NCBI GenBank assembly: GCA_002469975.1
Contig: DKMG01000047.1
Span: 20,199-40,113 of the forward strand
Source of the DNA: Proteobacteria bacterium UBA7420
GTDB lineage: Bacteria > Pseudomonadota > Gammaproteobacteria > Magnimaribacterales > D2472
DNA: 19,915 nt
Direction: 5' to 3'
The notes under the pieces were generated by a model. The model saw only the letters and a program-made list of their open reading frames with translations, did not search any database and was not told the origin of the DNA. Numbering within the stretch: position 1 is the stretch's first letter; each line of letters begins with the position of its first letter. Positions 1 through 8,185 of this stretch are shown here, in pieces. The position numbers and the translations under genes are program-made.

Positions 1-60
1 GAAGCAAAAATAGAGCCCCAATTTATAGATCGACTCGAGGAAAAACTAAATAATGGATAA
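1..60 (+). CDS. lpxK: 3' end of lpxK (tetraacyldisaccharide 4'-kinase), partial
   Basis: Only the last 19 codons and the TAA stop are in the window, in the frame that starts at base 1. The visible tail contains PQFIDRLEEKL, a short amphipathic helix of the kind that closes LpxK proteins. The main argument is gene order: lpxK, a Trm112/YcaR-like peptide and kdsB are adjacent in many gammaproteobacteria. LpxK phosphorylates the lipid A disaccharide precursor at the inner membrane. The stop overlaps the next start by 8 nt, as expected within one operon. The fragment is too short to prove the family from sequence alone. Confidence 0.6.
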   Translation, partial: EAKIEPQFIDRLEEKLNNG

Positions 61-217
61 AGAAATATTAGACGTAATGGCCTGTCTTAAATGTAAATCT
101 GCACTTACAGATGAAGGAGAATTTTTGAAATGTTCCACATGCAATATTGGTTACCCGATCAAAGATGATATCCCTCACATGCTTGAGGAGAGTATTTTTT
201 CTTTAGATGGCTCATGA
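53..217 (+). CDS. Trm112-like (YcaR family) zinc-ribbon small protein
   Basis: A 54-residue protein begins MDKEILDVMACLKCKSAL. It carries two CxxC pairs, C11/C14 and C27/C30, the usual four-cysteine zinc-ribbon layout. The following GYPIKDDIPHML matches the conserved end of bacterial Trm112-family peptides (YcaR type, about 60 residues). It sits between lpxK and kdsB, the usual place for this family, overlapping lpxK by 8 nt and kdsB by 11 nt, so translation is probably coupled. Trm112 is a methyltransferase cofactor in eukaryotes and archaea. The role of the bacterial short form is not settled, and none should be assumed from the KDO operon context. Confidence 0.9.
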   Translation: MDKEILDVMACLKCKSALTDEGEFLKCSTCNIGYPIKDDIPHMLEESIFSLDGS

Positions 218-944
218 ATTTGTAATTATTGTTCCAGCGAGAGCTGGTTCATCCCGACTACCAAATAAGCCTCTTGCTGATATGGTTGGCCAATCGTTAT
301 TAAAAAGAGTTTTTGATCTTGCAGCCTCCTCAAATGCTTCTGCAACCTTTATAGCGACTGACAACGAGGCAATTCAAGAGCACGCTCAATCAATGGGTGC
401 TGACGTCATCATGACTTCAGTGAATCATATTTCTGGAATGGACAGGGTAGCTGAAGCGGCCAGGTTAATTAACCTATCACCAGATACCAAGATCTTAAAC
501 TTACAAGGAGACGAGCCTTTTATGCCTCTGGAAATCATCAATACTCTTCCAACTCATTTAACCACAACGAATACCATTGCGACTGCTTGCGTTCCAATCT
601 CTAATCCAGAGACCATCACCAATCCAAATGAAGTCATGGTAGTTCGCTCTTTAAGCAAACGCGCCATGTATTTTTCTAGGTCAGTTATCCCTTATGCATT
701 TACGGCTACTCATCATAATTATTTGAAGCATCTGGGCATTTATTCATATACCAATCAAACTCTACAAGAGCTAACAAAGCTGCAACCCACTGAACACGAG
801 TTACAGGAGAAACTAGAGCAACTAAGATTTTTAGATCATGGTTATAATATTTTTGTGGAAGATTACCCATATAACCCGCCCATAGGAATTGATACTCCTG
901 AAGACTTAGAGGCAGCTATTGAGTTCATCAAGAGTCATGGGTAA
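207..944 (+). CDS. kdsB: 3-deoxy-manno-octulosonate cytidylyltransferase (CMP-KDO synthetase)
   Basis: This 245-residue cytosolic enzyme activates KDO with CTP to give CMP-KDO for the LPS inner core. The N-terminal nucleotide-binding signature PARAGSSRLPNKPL spans residues 10-23. ATDNEAI lies near 50-56, and NLQGDEPF at 98-105 contains the Mg-binding acidic pair. HLGIYSY (175-181), EKLEQLRFLDHGY (from 201) and GIDTPEDLE (227-235) are all hallmarks of KdsB. Length matches the family (about 248-255). The ATG start gives the canonical short lead-in before the first beta strand and lies inside the 3' end of the Trm112-like gene. The stop overlaps murB. No key residue appears to be missing. Confidence 0.96.
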   Translation: MAHEFVIIVPARAGSSRLPNKPLADMVGQSLLKRVFDLAASSNASATFIATDNEAIQEHAQSMGADVIMTSVNHISGMDRVAEAARLINLSPDTKILNLQGDEPFMPLEIINTLPTHLTTTNTIATACVPISNPETITNPNEVMVVRSLSKRAMYFSRSVIPYAFTATHHNYLKHLGIYSYTNQTLQELTKLQPTEHELQEKLEQLRFLDHGYNIFVEDYPYNPPIGIDTPEDLEAAIEFIKSHG

Positions 945-1920
945 GCCTGAGAACATTAAAGTTAATAACGCATTTGATCTATCGGTCACAGCTAAAAACA
1001 TTATTTCAATCTCTTGTCTAGAAGACATTCAGCAACTTAGACAGCTAGATTCAGGTCCCCGCTTAGTGCTGGGCTCTGCTACTAACGTCATTTTAGATGA
1101 ATATTTTGACGGCACTGTTATTCATGTTTTGATGCATAAAATTACTCAAGGAGATAATGGGGTGGTGTCTGTTGGCGCTGGTCTTCCATGGCATGAATTA
1201 ATTAATTATTGCCTCACACAGGATTTATATGGCATTGAAAATCTTACGCTGATACCAGGCTTGGTTGGGGCAGCTCCAGTTCAAAACATAGGTGCTTACG
1301 GTGTGGAAGTCTCTTCTGTGATTCATAGCGTCACTTGCTATAACTTTGCCACTCAGGAAATTGAGACACTCTCCAATGTAGCATGCATGTTTGCTTACAG
1401 AGATTCTGTATTTAAATCCAAGAACTACATGATACTAAGTGTTCAATTTCATTTTCAAAAAGTATTTCAACCTGATTTATCTTACCCATCCTTAGTTCAG
1501 TTTCTTGCTGATCATCATCTAGCTCATGATGAAGTTTCACCTCGAGTTCTTTCGCAGAGCATTCAAGCTATTAGAGAGTCTAAGCTTCCATGGCCAGAGG
1601 ATATTCCAAATGTCGGTAGTATCTTCAAGAACCCTATTATTGAAACAGACAGCATCCCTGCAGATTTCTTAGAAGGGCATCGATGGCTAGTGGCAGATGG
1701 GCAAACTAAACTTAGTGCTGCTCGGCTCATTGAGCTTGTCTTGACTGGCATTGAGATTCCTCCGACTCTTGATTTCTACAAAAAACATTCCTTGGTATTG
1801 ATTAATAGAGGTGGAGCAGTATTTAGCGAGGTCACAGAGCTATTAAGAGCCATACAGCAACAGGTACATCTTCTGCATGGAATACAATTGCTCGTTGAAC
1901 CTGAAATCATAGAATCTTAG
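937..1920 (+). CDS. murB: UDP-N-acetylenolpyruvoylglucosamine reductase, type I
   Basis: MurB is a cytosolic FAD enzyme that reduces UDP-GlcNAc-enolpyruvate with NADPH to UDP-MurNAc, the second committed step of peptidoglycan synthesis. From the ATG at 937 (327 residues) one sees the FAD-domain motif VLGSATNVIL (44-53), IPGLVGAAPVQNIGAYG (106-122), YRDSVFK with Arg155 (154-160), NVGSIFKNP with the proton-donor Ser228 (225-233) and the C-terminal catalytic Glu322 in LVEPEI. The tyrosine-loop form and length match E. coli-type (type I) MurB. A TTG at 919 in the same frame would add six residues, but the ATG is preferred because it leaves only an 8-nt overlap with kdsB. The FAD motif reads LGSATN, slightly off the usual GGGSN. 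Confidence 0.95.
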   Translation: MGKPENIKVNNAFDLSVTAKNIISISCLEDIQQLRQLDSGPRLVLGSATNVILDEYFDGTVIHVLMHKITQGDNGVVSVGAGLPWHELINYCLTQDLYGIENLTLIPGLVGAAPVQNIGAYGVEVSSVIHSVTCYNFATQEIETLSNVACMFAYRDSVFKSKNYMILSVQFHFQKVFQPDLSYPSLVQFLADHHLAHDEVSPRVLSQSIQAIRESKLPWPEDIPNVGSIFKNPIIETDSIPADFLEGHRWLVADGQTKLSAARLIELVLTGIEIPPTLDFYKKHSLVLINRGGAVFSEVTELLRAIQQQVHLLHGIQLLVEPEIIES

Positions 1921-2526
1921 ATGTTTTTATCTGCTGCAATTGCTCACTTGCTTGCTGTAATGTCACCCGGACCAGATACAGCTATAATTTTCCAGCAATC
2001 ATTAACCAAAGGTCGGAGTGCTGGAACCCTTACAGCCTTAGGCATAGGTTTTGGTATCTTCTTGCATTGCTTATTGGCTATATCTGGCATCTCAATACTC
2101 CTCTACAGCACGGACGAAGCTCGTTTTACGATCAAAGTTTTTGGAGCCTCTTATTTAGTCTACGTTGGCCTCAAGTCACTCGTGCCTCAAAAGAGGAGTG
2201 CAGAGCAACCCAGCACCTTGAGCTTTACGCACCCATTTTTAATAGGACTCATCACCAATATCCTCAATGTGAAGGCATTTTTATTTACTGTCTCGCTGTT
2301 CACCTTTATCAATCTTGAGCCTAATTCCCTTATGTCACTTATTTATTTATTGTATTTCCCTGCTTCAACAGCTGGCTGGTTTGCTTTTATGTCAGTCGCA
2401 TTGACGCATCCAACTCTTGGAAACATCTTCGAGCAATACAACAAAAGAATTCAATTCGCTTCCTCGGCTTTTATACTGGGCCTTGGTCTTTTAATACTCT
2501 CACAGGCTATCTATGGAATTTTCTGA
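1921..2526 (+). CDS. LysE/RhtB family exporter
   Basis: A 201-residue inner-membrane protein of the LysE/RhtB superfamily, which exports amino acids or related small molecules. The family signature SPGPD is at residues 15-19 after the first hydrophobic stretch. GASYLVYVGLKSL (75-87) and NILNVKAF (113-120) follow at their usual places; the family normally has NPK where this has NVK. About six hydrophobic segments can be read, near 1-14, 40-62, 68-88, 107-130, 137-160 and 178-198. The ATG directly abuts the murB stop, so it is probably translated by coupling within the envelope operon. The substrate cannot be told from sequence, and linkage to murB is not known to be functional. Confidence 0.88.
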   Translation: MFLSAAIAHLLAVMSPGPDTAIIFQQSLTKGRSAGTLTALGIGFGIFLHCLLAISGISILLYSTDEARFTIKVFGASYLVYVGLKSLVPQKRSAEQPSTLSFTHPFLIGLITNILNVKAFLFTVSLFTFINLEPNSLMSLIYLLYFPASTAGWFAFMSVALTHPTLGNIFEQYNKRIQFASSAFILGLGLLILSQAIYGIF

Positions 2527-3052
2527 ACTATTAAACTCTATTAACTCCCTCGAGGATAGCTACCCACCTGTGCATCTCTGGAACCCTGATTTATGTGAAG
2601 GGGTGGAAATGAGGATTGATAGAGAGGGAAATTGGTATTATCAAAATTCTATTATCAGCAGAGATAAGCTCAAAATATTATTTTCACGAATCTTGAAATT
2701 CGAAGAAGAACATTACTACTTAGTAACTCCTGTTGAGAAGGTTCTTGTCAAAGTTGATATTGCGCCATACATGATCGTAGACTATGAGGTAGATCTTGAG
2801 CTTAAAAACATTATTCTTAAGACCAACCTTGATTATAATTTTTCTCTTGATGCGACACATCCAATGGATTTGAGACTCTTGGGCAAAGAATCCATTCCAT
2901 TTGTAACAGTAAGAGATAATCTAGAGGGATTTATTTCACGCTCAGTTTTCTACGGGTTAGTTGAATTAGCTCTAAAGCAAGAGCAAAACTCAGATTCCGA
3001 GTTAATGCTAACAAGTTGCGGCAGCCAGTTTAGCCTTGGATTAATAGAGTAA
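2513..3052 (+). CDS. DUF1285 family protein
   Basis: A 179-residue soluble protein with no signal peptide. Three stretches match the small proteobacterial DUF1285 family: PPVHLWNPDLCEGVEMRIDR (18-37), then GNWYYQNSIISRDKLKILFS (39-58), then a beta-rich segment with LVTPVEKVLVKVDIAPYMI. The family has structures of two similar beta domains but no established biochemical role, and I do not assign one. It overlaps the exporter gene by 14 nt and is the last gene of the plus-strand operon. Only three bases separate its stop from the convergent DUF885 gene. Confidence 0.85.
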   Translation: MEFSELLNSINSLEDSYPPVHLWNPDLCEGVEMRIDREGNWYYQNSIISRDKLKILFSRILKFEEEHYYLVTPVEKVLVKVDIAPYMIVDYEVDLELKNIILKTNLDYNFSLDATHPMDLRLLGKESIPFVTVRDNLEGFISRSVFYGLVELALKQEQNSDSELMLTSCGSQFSLGLIE

Positions 3053-3055
3053 GTT

Positions 3056-4801
3056 TTAGCTCGCTTTCTTTGTTTTTAGAATCCATTGATCAATATATTG
3101 CTCAAGAATATCCAGGGGCAGGGCACCTCTTTTTAAAACCTCATGATGAAAATCTTTAATATCAAAGCTTTCACCTAGCTCTAGTTTTGCCGTATCCTTA
3201 AGTTCTTGAATCTTTAATTGCCCAATTTTGTAAGCCAAGGCTTGACCCGGCCAATTGATGTACCGATCTACTTCATTCATTACATCCTGTTTCGTTTTGG
3301 CAGAGTTATCTAGAAAATAATTTATGGCATCTTGCCTGGTCCAATCAAAGTAATGCATTCCAGTATCTACAACCAATCTAATGGCTCTCCACATATCATA
3401 AGTTAGCTGTCCAAATCTTGAGTAAGGATCTTGATACAGACCTAAGTCATACCCAAGACTTTCACTGTATAACCCCCAGCCTTCCACAAATGCTGTCACG
3501 CCTCCATACTTTCTAAAGTTTGGTAAATCTAATTCCATGGCAAGGGCTATTTGAAGATGGTGTCCAGGAACTGCTTCATGCACGCTCAAGACTTCAATTT
3601 CATACTTTGGTCTGACCTCAGGTCTATACAGATTTACATAGTAATAACCAGCTCTTGATCCATCAGCTGCAGGTCTTTGATAGTATGCAGTGGTGGTATC
3701 AGGCGCACTTTCTATGGGAATGGGTTTTAACCCATAGGGCATGGATGGTAGCACTTTAAAAAGACTAACCAACTCAGGATCTATTCTCTTGGATGTAGCC
3801 AAATAAGCTTCAAATAATTCTTCAGAGGTCTCATAGTAAAACTTAGGATTTGAGCGCAAATCATCCAAAAATTCCTTGAATGTTCCTTGCCATTCAACCT
3901 CCTGGATAACTTCTTGCATTTCAGCTTTAATTCTAGCGACTTCCCTGAGTCCTATATTATGAATTTCTTGTGGTGACAGAGGGGTAGTTGTAAATTTCCT
4001 AGCTAGAAATTCATAGTATTCCCTCCCATTGTTAATGTCCTTAATACCAATAGACGTTCTGCATGCTGGCAGATACTCATCTTCAAAAAACTGATGCAAC
4101 TTAAGATAAGCTGGGATCACTTGATTCCTGATAACCTCTTTTGCTTTTGTTTGGATGGTCTCAACCTCCGACTTTGTAATAGACCTATCCATTGATTCGA
4201 AAGCTCTATAAAAAGGACTATTCTCTGGAGAGACATAGGCTTGTAATTTAATTTGCTGGAAGACTTTTTGCATTAAAAATTTAGGGGGGACAGTCCCAGT
4301 CTCGATGCCCATTCTAGCTTTTTGGATCTCCGCATCGACTAATTGACCCAGCTTACTTAATCGCGCAATCCAGTCTTCATAATGTTCTGCATTTCGCAAC
4401 GGCAGAATGTTCACTGTTTCATGCTCAAGCTGGATACCACCTCTATGGCTAAATGGCATAAGATAAGTTTGATACTCAAAGCTTTCTACTGAGTTCTCAT
4501 ATTGTTTTTTGAATAACTTGTAATTAATAAGATTCAACTCATCTAAGTCCCCAAGGTCCATGGCATTAAGTTGCTCTAAAACGTCTTGATCATGCTGATG
4601 CTCTTGAATAATCCTGCTAACAGAATTATCTGACCAGTCTCTATTAAATCTAAGGTCGCCCATGCTGGAGGCATACACAGGGTTGTCTGAGATAATTTTA
4701 GACCACTCCGATTCCATCAACCCTTCAAAGGCAGACTCAGTAGGCTCTATTGTGCAGCCAGTAAGAAGTATTATAAGAGCAAGGTATTTAAAATGATTCA
4801 T
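3056..4801 (-). CDS. DUF885 family lipoprotein, putative metallopeptidase
   Basis: A 581-residue protein with a lipoprotein signal peptide: MNHFKYLALIILLTGC, with the lipobox LLTGC and the lipidated Cys at 16, so it should be anchored in the cell envelope. The C-terminal half carries the DUF885 hallmarks: EVLSVHEAVPGHHLQIAL (403-420, with His408, Glu409, His414 and His415), AFVEGWGLYSESLG (437-450), MWRAIRLVVDTGMH (470-483) and INWPGQALAYKIG (515-527). The HE...HH plus downstream Glu arrangement resembles a zinc-peptidase active site; peptidase activity is inferred from this. Length is typical (about 580-610). Its ATG shares one base with the ETF-QO stop (TAATG), implying coupled translation. 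I see no functional reason for that linkage. Confidence 0.88.
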   Translation of the reverse strand: MNHFKYLALIILLTGCTIEPTESAFEGLMESEWSKIISDNPVYASSMGDLRFNRDWSDNSVSRIIQEHQHDQDVLEQLNAMDLGDLDELNLINYKLFKKQYENSVESFEYQTYLMPFSHRGGIQLEHETVNILPLRNAEHYEDWIARLSKLGQLVDAEIQKARMGIETGTVPPKFLMQKVFQQIKLQAYVSPENSPFYRAFESMDRSITKSEVETIQTKAKEVIRNQVIPAYLKLHQFFEDEYLPACRTSIGIKDINNGREYYEFLARKFTTTPLSPQEIHNIGLREVARIKAEMQEVIQEVEWQGTFKEFLDDLRSNPKFYYETSEELFEAYLATSKRIDPELVSLFKVLPSMPYGLKPIPIESAPDTTTAYYQRPAADGSRAGYYYVNLYRPEVRPKYEIEVLSVHEAVPGHHLQIALAMELDLPNFRKYGGVTAFVEGWGLYSESLGYDLGLYQDPYSRFGQLTYDMWRAIRLVVDTGMHYFDWTRQDAINYFLDNSAKTKQDVMNEVDRYINWPGQALAYKIGQLKIQELKDTAKLELGESFDIKDFHHEVLKRGALPLDILEQYIDQWILKTKKAS

Positions 4802-6426
4802 TACATATTGGGGTAATTTGGTCCACCTGTTCCCTCAGGTGTAACCCAGTTAATATTTTGCGAGGGATCTTTGATATCGCAGGTTTTACAATGCACGCAA
4901 TTTTGGGCGTTAATTACAAATTTAGGACCTTCTCCACTTTCGACCACCTCATAGACACCAGCTGGGCAGTACCTTTGAGCTGGCTCATCGTAAATAGGAA
5001 GATTATGTAGAATTGGAATCGATGCATCCTTCAGTTGTAAGTGACAGGGTTGATCCTCTTCATGATAGGTGTTGGATAAAAAGACTGAGCTCAAACGATC
5101 AAAGCTGATTTTGCCATCAGGCTTAGGGTACTCAATTTTTGGCATCTCAGCTGCGGGCTTCATACATGCGTAATCAGGCGTGGTGTGATGTAATGTAAAT
5201 GGTAGGTTGCCTCTAAAGATTAGTTGATCAATAGCGTTGAAGGCTGCCCCCAGAAGAGCCCCAAACTTATGGAAAATAGGCCCAAAATTTCTAGATTTAT
5301 GAAGCTCTGTTTTAATCCAACTTGCATGGATCAGCTCATCAAAGTTCAGCCCATCAGTGGAATCCATGTTATTAAATATCGCTTCTGCAGCCAGCATTCC
5401 TGATTTCATAGCTGTGTGAGAGCCTTTAATTTTTGAAAAATTTAATGTTCCAGCATTGTCGCCAATCAGAAGGCCGCCTGGAAATTCCATACTTGGTAAA
5501 GACTGTATGCCACCTTTAATTAATGCGCGCGCACCATAAGTCAGGCGCTCTCCACCTTCTAGGTAGGGCTTGATAGAAGGATGAGTTTTCCATGTCTGAA
5601 ACTCCTCAAATGGACTTAAGTAAGGATTCTCATAATCTAATGGAACCACGTATCCCAAATAAACTTCATTGTTGTCTGCGTGATAAAGATAAGATCCTGC
5701 TGGTGTGTTTTTAGCACTTGGCCAACCATTGGTATGAATAACCAAACCTTCGTCATGCATCTTGTCTGTAATTTTCCAGACTTCTTTAAATCCTATGCCG
5801 TAATGTTGTGGGTCTTTACCCTTATCAAGTTCATATTTACCAATTAGCTCTTTGCCAAGGTGACCACGACAGCCCTCACCAAAAATTGTATATTTCGCCT
5901 TGATATCAATCCCTGCCTCAAACCCAGGTTTGTGCTCGCCATCTAAGCCAACACCCATATCGCCTGTCCTAACACCGATCACCTTGTCGCCATCATATAA
6001 AATCTCGCTGGCAGGAAATCCTGGAAAAATTTCCACCCCCAAGTCTTCAGCTTGCGTGGCTAACCATCTACAAAGATTTCCTAGACTGGTGACATAGTTT
6101 CCATGGTTGTTCATAGGAGGCATGACAAAAGATGGGATGCTTAAACCAAATTTTTTAAATAAAAACATCAACTTATCTTTTTTCACTGGGACAGTGAGAG
6201 GGCAGTTTTTTTCTTTCCAGTCTGGTATTAGCTCATTTAATGCCGTTGGCTGAAACACATTTCCGGATAAAATATGCGCACCAATCTCTGAACCCTTTTC
6301 CAATAGGCAGATTTCTAATGGTTTGTCATACTCTTTTGAGAGCTGAGCCAATTTAATAGCTGCACTTAATCCAGATGGTCCGCCACCTACAATGACTACA
6401 TCGTATTCCATAACTTCTCTTTCCAT
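4801..6426 (-). CDS. etfD: electron transfer flavoprotein-ubiquinone oxidoreductase
   Basis: ETF-QO takes electrons from reduced ETF through FAD and a 4Fe-4S cluster and gives them to ubiquinone at the inner membrane face. The 541-residue protein opens with the dinucleotide fold VVIVGGGPSGLSAA (10-23), then LLEKGSEIGAHILSG. A second FAD motif reads GLLIGDNAGTLNFSKIKGSH. The C-terminal ferredoxin-like part has a Cys near 487 in YCPAGVYE and the cluster C510-VH-C513-KT-C516, ending in GTGGPNYPNM as in bacterial and mitochondrial homologues. The start at 6426 is supported by an AGGGAG ribosome site 7 nt upstream; an alternative Met at codon 6 is less well placed. It is divergent from etfBA and upstream of the DUF885 gene. 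Confidence 0.97.
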   Translation of the reverse strand: MEREVMEYDVVIVGGGPSGLSAAIKLAQLSKEYDKPLEICLLEKGSEIGAHILSGNVFQPTALNELIPDWKEKNCPLTVPVKKDKLMFLFKKFGLSIPSFVMPPMNNHGNYVTSLGNLCRWLATQAEDLGVEIFPGFPASEILYDGDKVIGVRTGDMGVGLDGEHKPGFEAGIDIKAKYTIFGEGCRGHLGKELIGKYELDKGKDPQHYGIGFKEVWKITDKMHDEGLVIHTNGWPSAKNTPAGSYLYHADNNEVYLGYVVPLDYENPYLSPFEEFQTWKTHPSIKPYLEGGERLTYGARALIKGGIQSLPSMEFPGGLLIGDNAGTLNFSKIKGSHTAMKSGMLAAEAIFNNMDSTDGLNFDELIHASWIKTELHKSRNFGPIFHKFGALLGAAFNAIDQLIFRGNLPFTLHHTTPDYACMKPAAEMPKIEYPKPDGKISFDRLSSVFLSNTYHEEDQPCHLQLKDASIPILHNLPIYDEPAQRYCPAGVYEVVESGEGPKFVINAQNCVHCKTCDIKDPSQNINWVTPEGTGGPNYPNM

Positions 6427-6505
6427 GATCAGTCTCCCTCTTTTTTTAGTGGTAAAAAAACATTACAATCATATCGCAAACTAATCCATTGAACGAGTCT
6501 CACAT
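6427..6505. promoter_or_regulatory. divergent intergenic region between ETF-QO and etfBA
   Basis: This 79-bp gap must drive both the ETF-QO operon (-) and etfBA (+). Visible elements are a strong Shine-Dalgarno AGGGAG for ETF-QO (complement of 6434-6439), a plus-strand TACAAT (6464-6469, 5 of 6 to a -10 box) and a minus-strand TATGAT (complement of 6468-6473). There is also a perfect T7/A7 inverted repeat (6441-6447 and 6454-6460) around AGTGGT. No good -35 pairs with either -10 candidate, and I see no recognisable FadR, PsrA or LiuR operator. etfB has no clear ribosome site. Confidence 0.45.
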
Positions 6506-7258
6506 ATGAAAATTGTAGTACCTATCAAACGAGTTGTAGATTATAACGTCAAAGTTAGACCTCTTAGCGACCAATCAGATGTTGATCTAAATAACGTCAA
6601 GATGGCCATGAACCCATTTTGTGAAATTGCTATCGAAGAGGCTGTCAGGCTAAAGGAAGCTGGCACTGCTACTGAAGTGATAGCTGTAACAGTTGGAACC
6701 TCTGCCTCACAAGAGCAACTTAGAACAGCCCTGGCCCTTGGTGCGGATAGAGCTGTTTTGATAGAGACTGATGTTTTATTAGAACCTTTGGCTATTGCTA
6801 AAGCTTTGGCTAAGGTCATTGAAAAAGAAGCTCCAAAGCTAGTGATCCTAGGCAAGCAAGCCATTGATGGTGATAACAATCAAACAGGTCAAATGTTGGC
6901 GGCACTTTTAGGTTATGGCCAAGCAACATTTGCTTCTGAATTATCTATTGATGGTGATACTGCTTCTGTTACTCGAGAAATTGATGGTGGACTTCAAACG
7001 ATTAAAGTTAACCTTCCTGCAATTGTTACCACTGACTTAAGATTGAACGAACCGAGGTATGCATCTTTGCCTAATATAATGAAAGCAAAGAAAAAAGAAA
7101 TGGATATTCAACCAGTTGATGGCTTAGGCATCGATGTTGCACCTCGTCTAGAGTTGCTATCAGTTGAGCCGCCGGCCACAAGGCAGGCTGGCATCAAGGT
7201 TGATTCAGTAGAAGAACTAGTTGGTAAGTTAAAAAATGAAGCAAAGGTGATTTCATGA
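6506..7258 (+). CDS. etfB: electron transfer flavoprotein subunit beta
   Basis: EtfB is the AMP-binding beta subunit of the soluble ETF heterodimer, which carries electrons from acyl-CoA and related dehydrogenases to ETF-QO. The 250-residue protein begins MKIVVPIKRVVDYNVKVRP and contains MNPFCEIAIEEAVRLKE and VILGKQAIDGDNNQTGQMLA. The recognition loop NEPRYASLPNIMKAKKKEM follows, with the Leu that docks on dehydrogenase partners. Length is typical (about 249-255). The ATG is the only sensible start, although the Shine-Dalgarno sequence before it is poor. The gene ends in an ATGA overlap with etfA, so the two subunits should be made in equal amounts. Confidence 0.97.
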   Translation: MKIVVPIKRVVDYNVKVRPLSDQSDVDLNNVKMAMNPFCEIAIEEAVRLKEAGTATEVIAVTVGTSASQEQLRTALALGADRAVLIETDVLLEPLAIAKALAKVIEKEAPKLVILGKQAIDGDNNQTGQMLAALLGYGQATFASELSIDGDTASVTREIDGGLQTIKVNLPAIVTTDLRLNEPRYASLPNIMKAKKKEMDIQPVDGLGIDVAPRLELLSVEPPATRQAGIKVDSVEELVGKLKNEAKVIS

Positions 7259-8184
7259 GTACATTAGTAATAGCAGAGCACGATAATTCAAACCTTAAGC
7301 CATCAACGCTTAATACCCTTGCGGCCGCAACAGCAGTCGGCGCATCAGTTCATTTGCTTGTTGCAGGCAAAGATTGCCAGTCAGTTGCGGACGCATGTGC
7401 TGCGGTTGAAGGTGTTGAAAAAGTTCTGCTGGCAGACGATGATGCTTACGAAAATCAGTTAGCTGAAAGTGTTGCCACTTTAATTCAATCAGTTGCTTCT
7501 AACTACACACACATTCTTGCTCCAGCTACAACCTTTGGAAAAAATGTATTACCCAGATTGAGTGCTTTGATTGACGTTCAGCAAATATCTGAGATTACAG
7601 AAGTTCTTTCCGCTGACACCTTTAAGAGGCCTATTTATGCGGGAAGCTGCATTGCAACAGTCAAATCTAATGATGCCATCAAGGTGATCACAGTTAGAGC
7701 TACAGCTTTTGATCCTGTGAGTGCTGCTGGTGGTTCGGGCGCCATTGAAGCTCTGGGTTCAGCAGGCGCATCGTCCTTGTCATCCTTCGTTGGTGAAGAG
7801 ATTGCTAAAAGCGACAGACCTGAGCTTACTGCAGCAAGTATAGTTATTTCCGGTGGCAGAGGCATGCAATCAGGTGATAACTTCCATTTAATTGAAACTA
7901 TTGCAGATAAACTCGGCGCTGCTGTTGGAGCTTCTAGAGCTGCTGTTGATGCAGGATTTGTTCCTAATGATTATCAGGTGGGCCAAACAGGTAAGATTGT
8001 TGCCCCTGATTTATACATCGCAGTAGGCATTAGTGGAGCCATCCAGCATCTAGCTGGGATGAAAGATTCGAAGGTAATTGTTGCCATCAACAAAGATGAA
8101 GATGCGCCAATTTTCCAGGTAGCAGATTACGGATTAGTTGCGGATTTATTTGTTGCCTTGCCAGAACTTGCAGAAGCACTATAA
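7255..8184 (+). CDS. etfA: electron transfer flavoprotein subunit alpha
   Basis: EtfA is the FAD-binding partner of EtfB. The 309-residue protein has the N-terminal ETF fold (MSTLVIAEHDNSNLKPSTL, with LAPATTFGKNVLPRLSALID in the middle) and a C-terminal FAD domain. The FAD domain reads SGGRGMQSGDNFHLIETIAD, then GASRAAVDAGFVPNDYQVGQ and QHLAGMKDSKVIVAINKDED (264-283), which is the EtfA signature. Length is usual (about 308-315). The start overlaps etfB by four bases. One base separates its stop from the stop of the convergent acyl-CoA dehydrogenase gene, so there is no room between them for a separate terminator. Confidence 0.97.
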   Translation: MSTLVIAEHDNSNLKPSTLNTLAAATAVGASVHLLVAGKDCQSVADACAAVEGVEKVLLADDDAYENQLAESVATLIQSVASNYTHILAPATTFGKNVLPRLSALIDVQQISEITEVLSADTFKRPIYAGSCIATVKSNDAIKVITVRATAFDPVSAAGGSGAIEALGSAGASSLSSFVGEEIAKSDRPELTAASIVISGGRGMQSGDNFHLIETIADKLGAAVGASRAAVDAGFVPNDYQVGQTGKIVAPDLYIAVGISGAIQHLAGMKDSKVIVAINKDEDAPIFQVADYGLVADLFVALPELAEAL

Positions 8185-8185
8185 A

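Noticed and set aside
919..936. TTG start for murB giving six extra residues
   Set aside because: The ATG at 937 is a better codon, gives the family N-terminus and leaves a smaller overlap with kdsB; no ribosome site favours the TTG.
2067..2318. 83-codon open frame within the LysE-family gene
   Set aside because: It is a shifted frame of a clear membrane protein with no family resemblance; a by-product of the real gene.
6541..6879. 112-codon open frame antisense to etfB
   Set aside because: Its composition (Ser/Ala-rich, no motifs) is what the complement of etfB codons gives; nothing supports expression.
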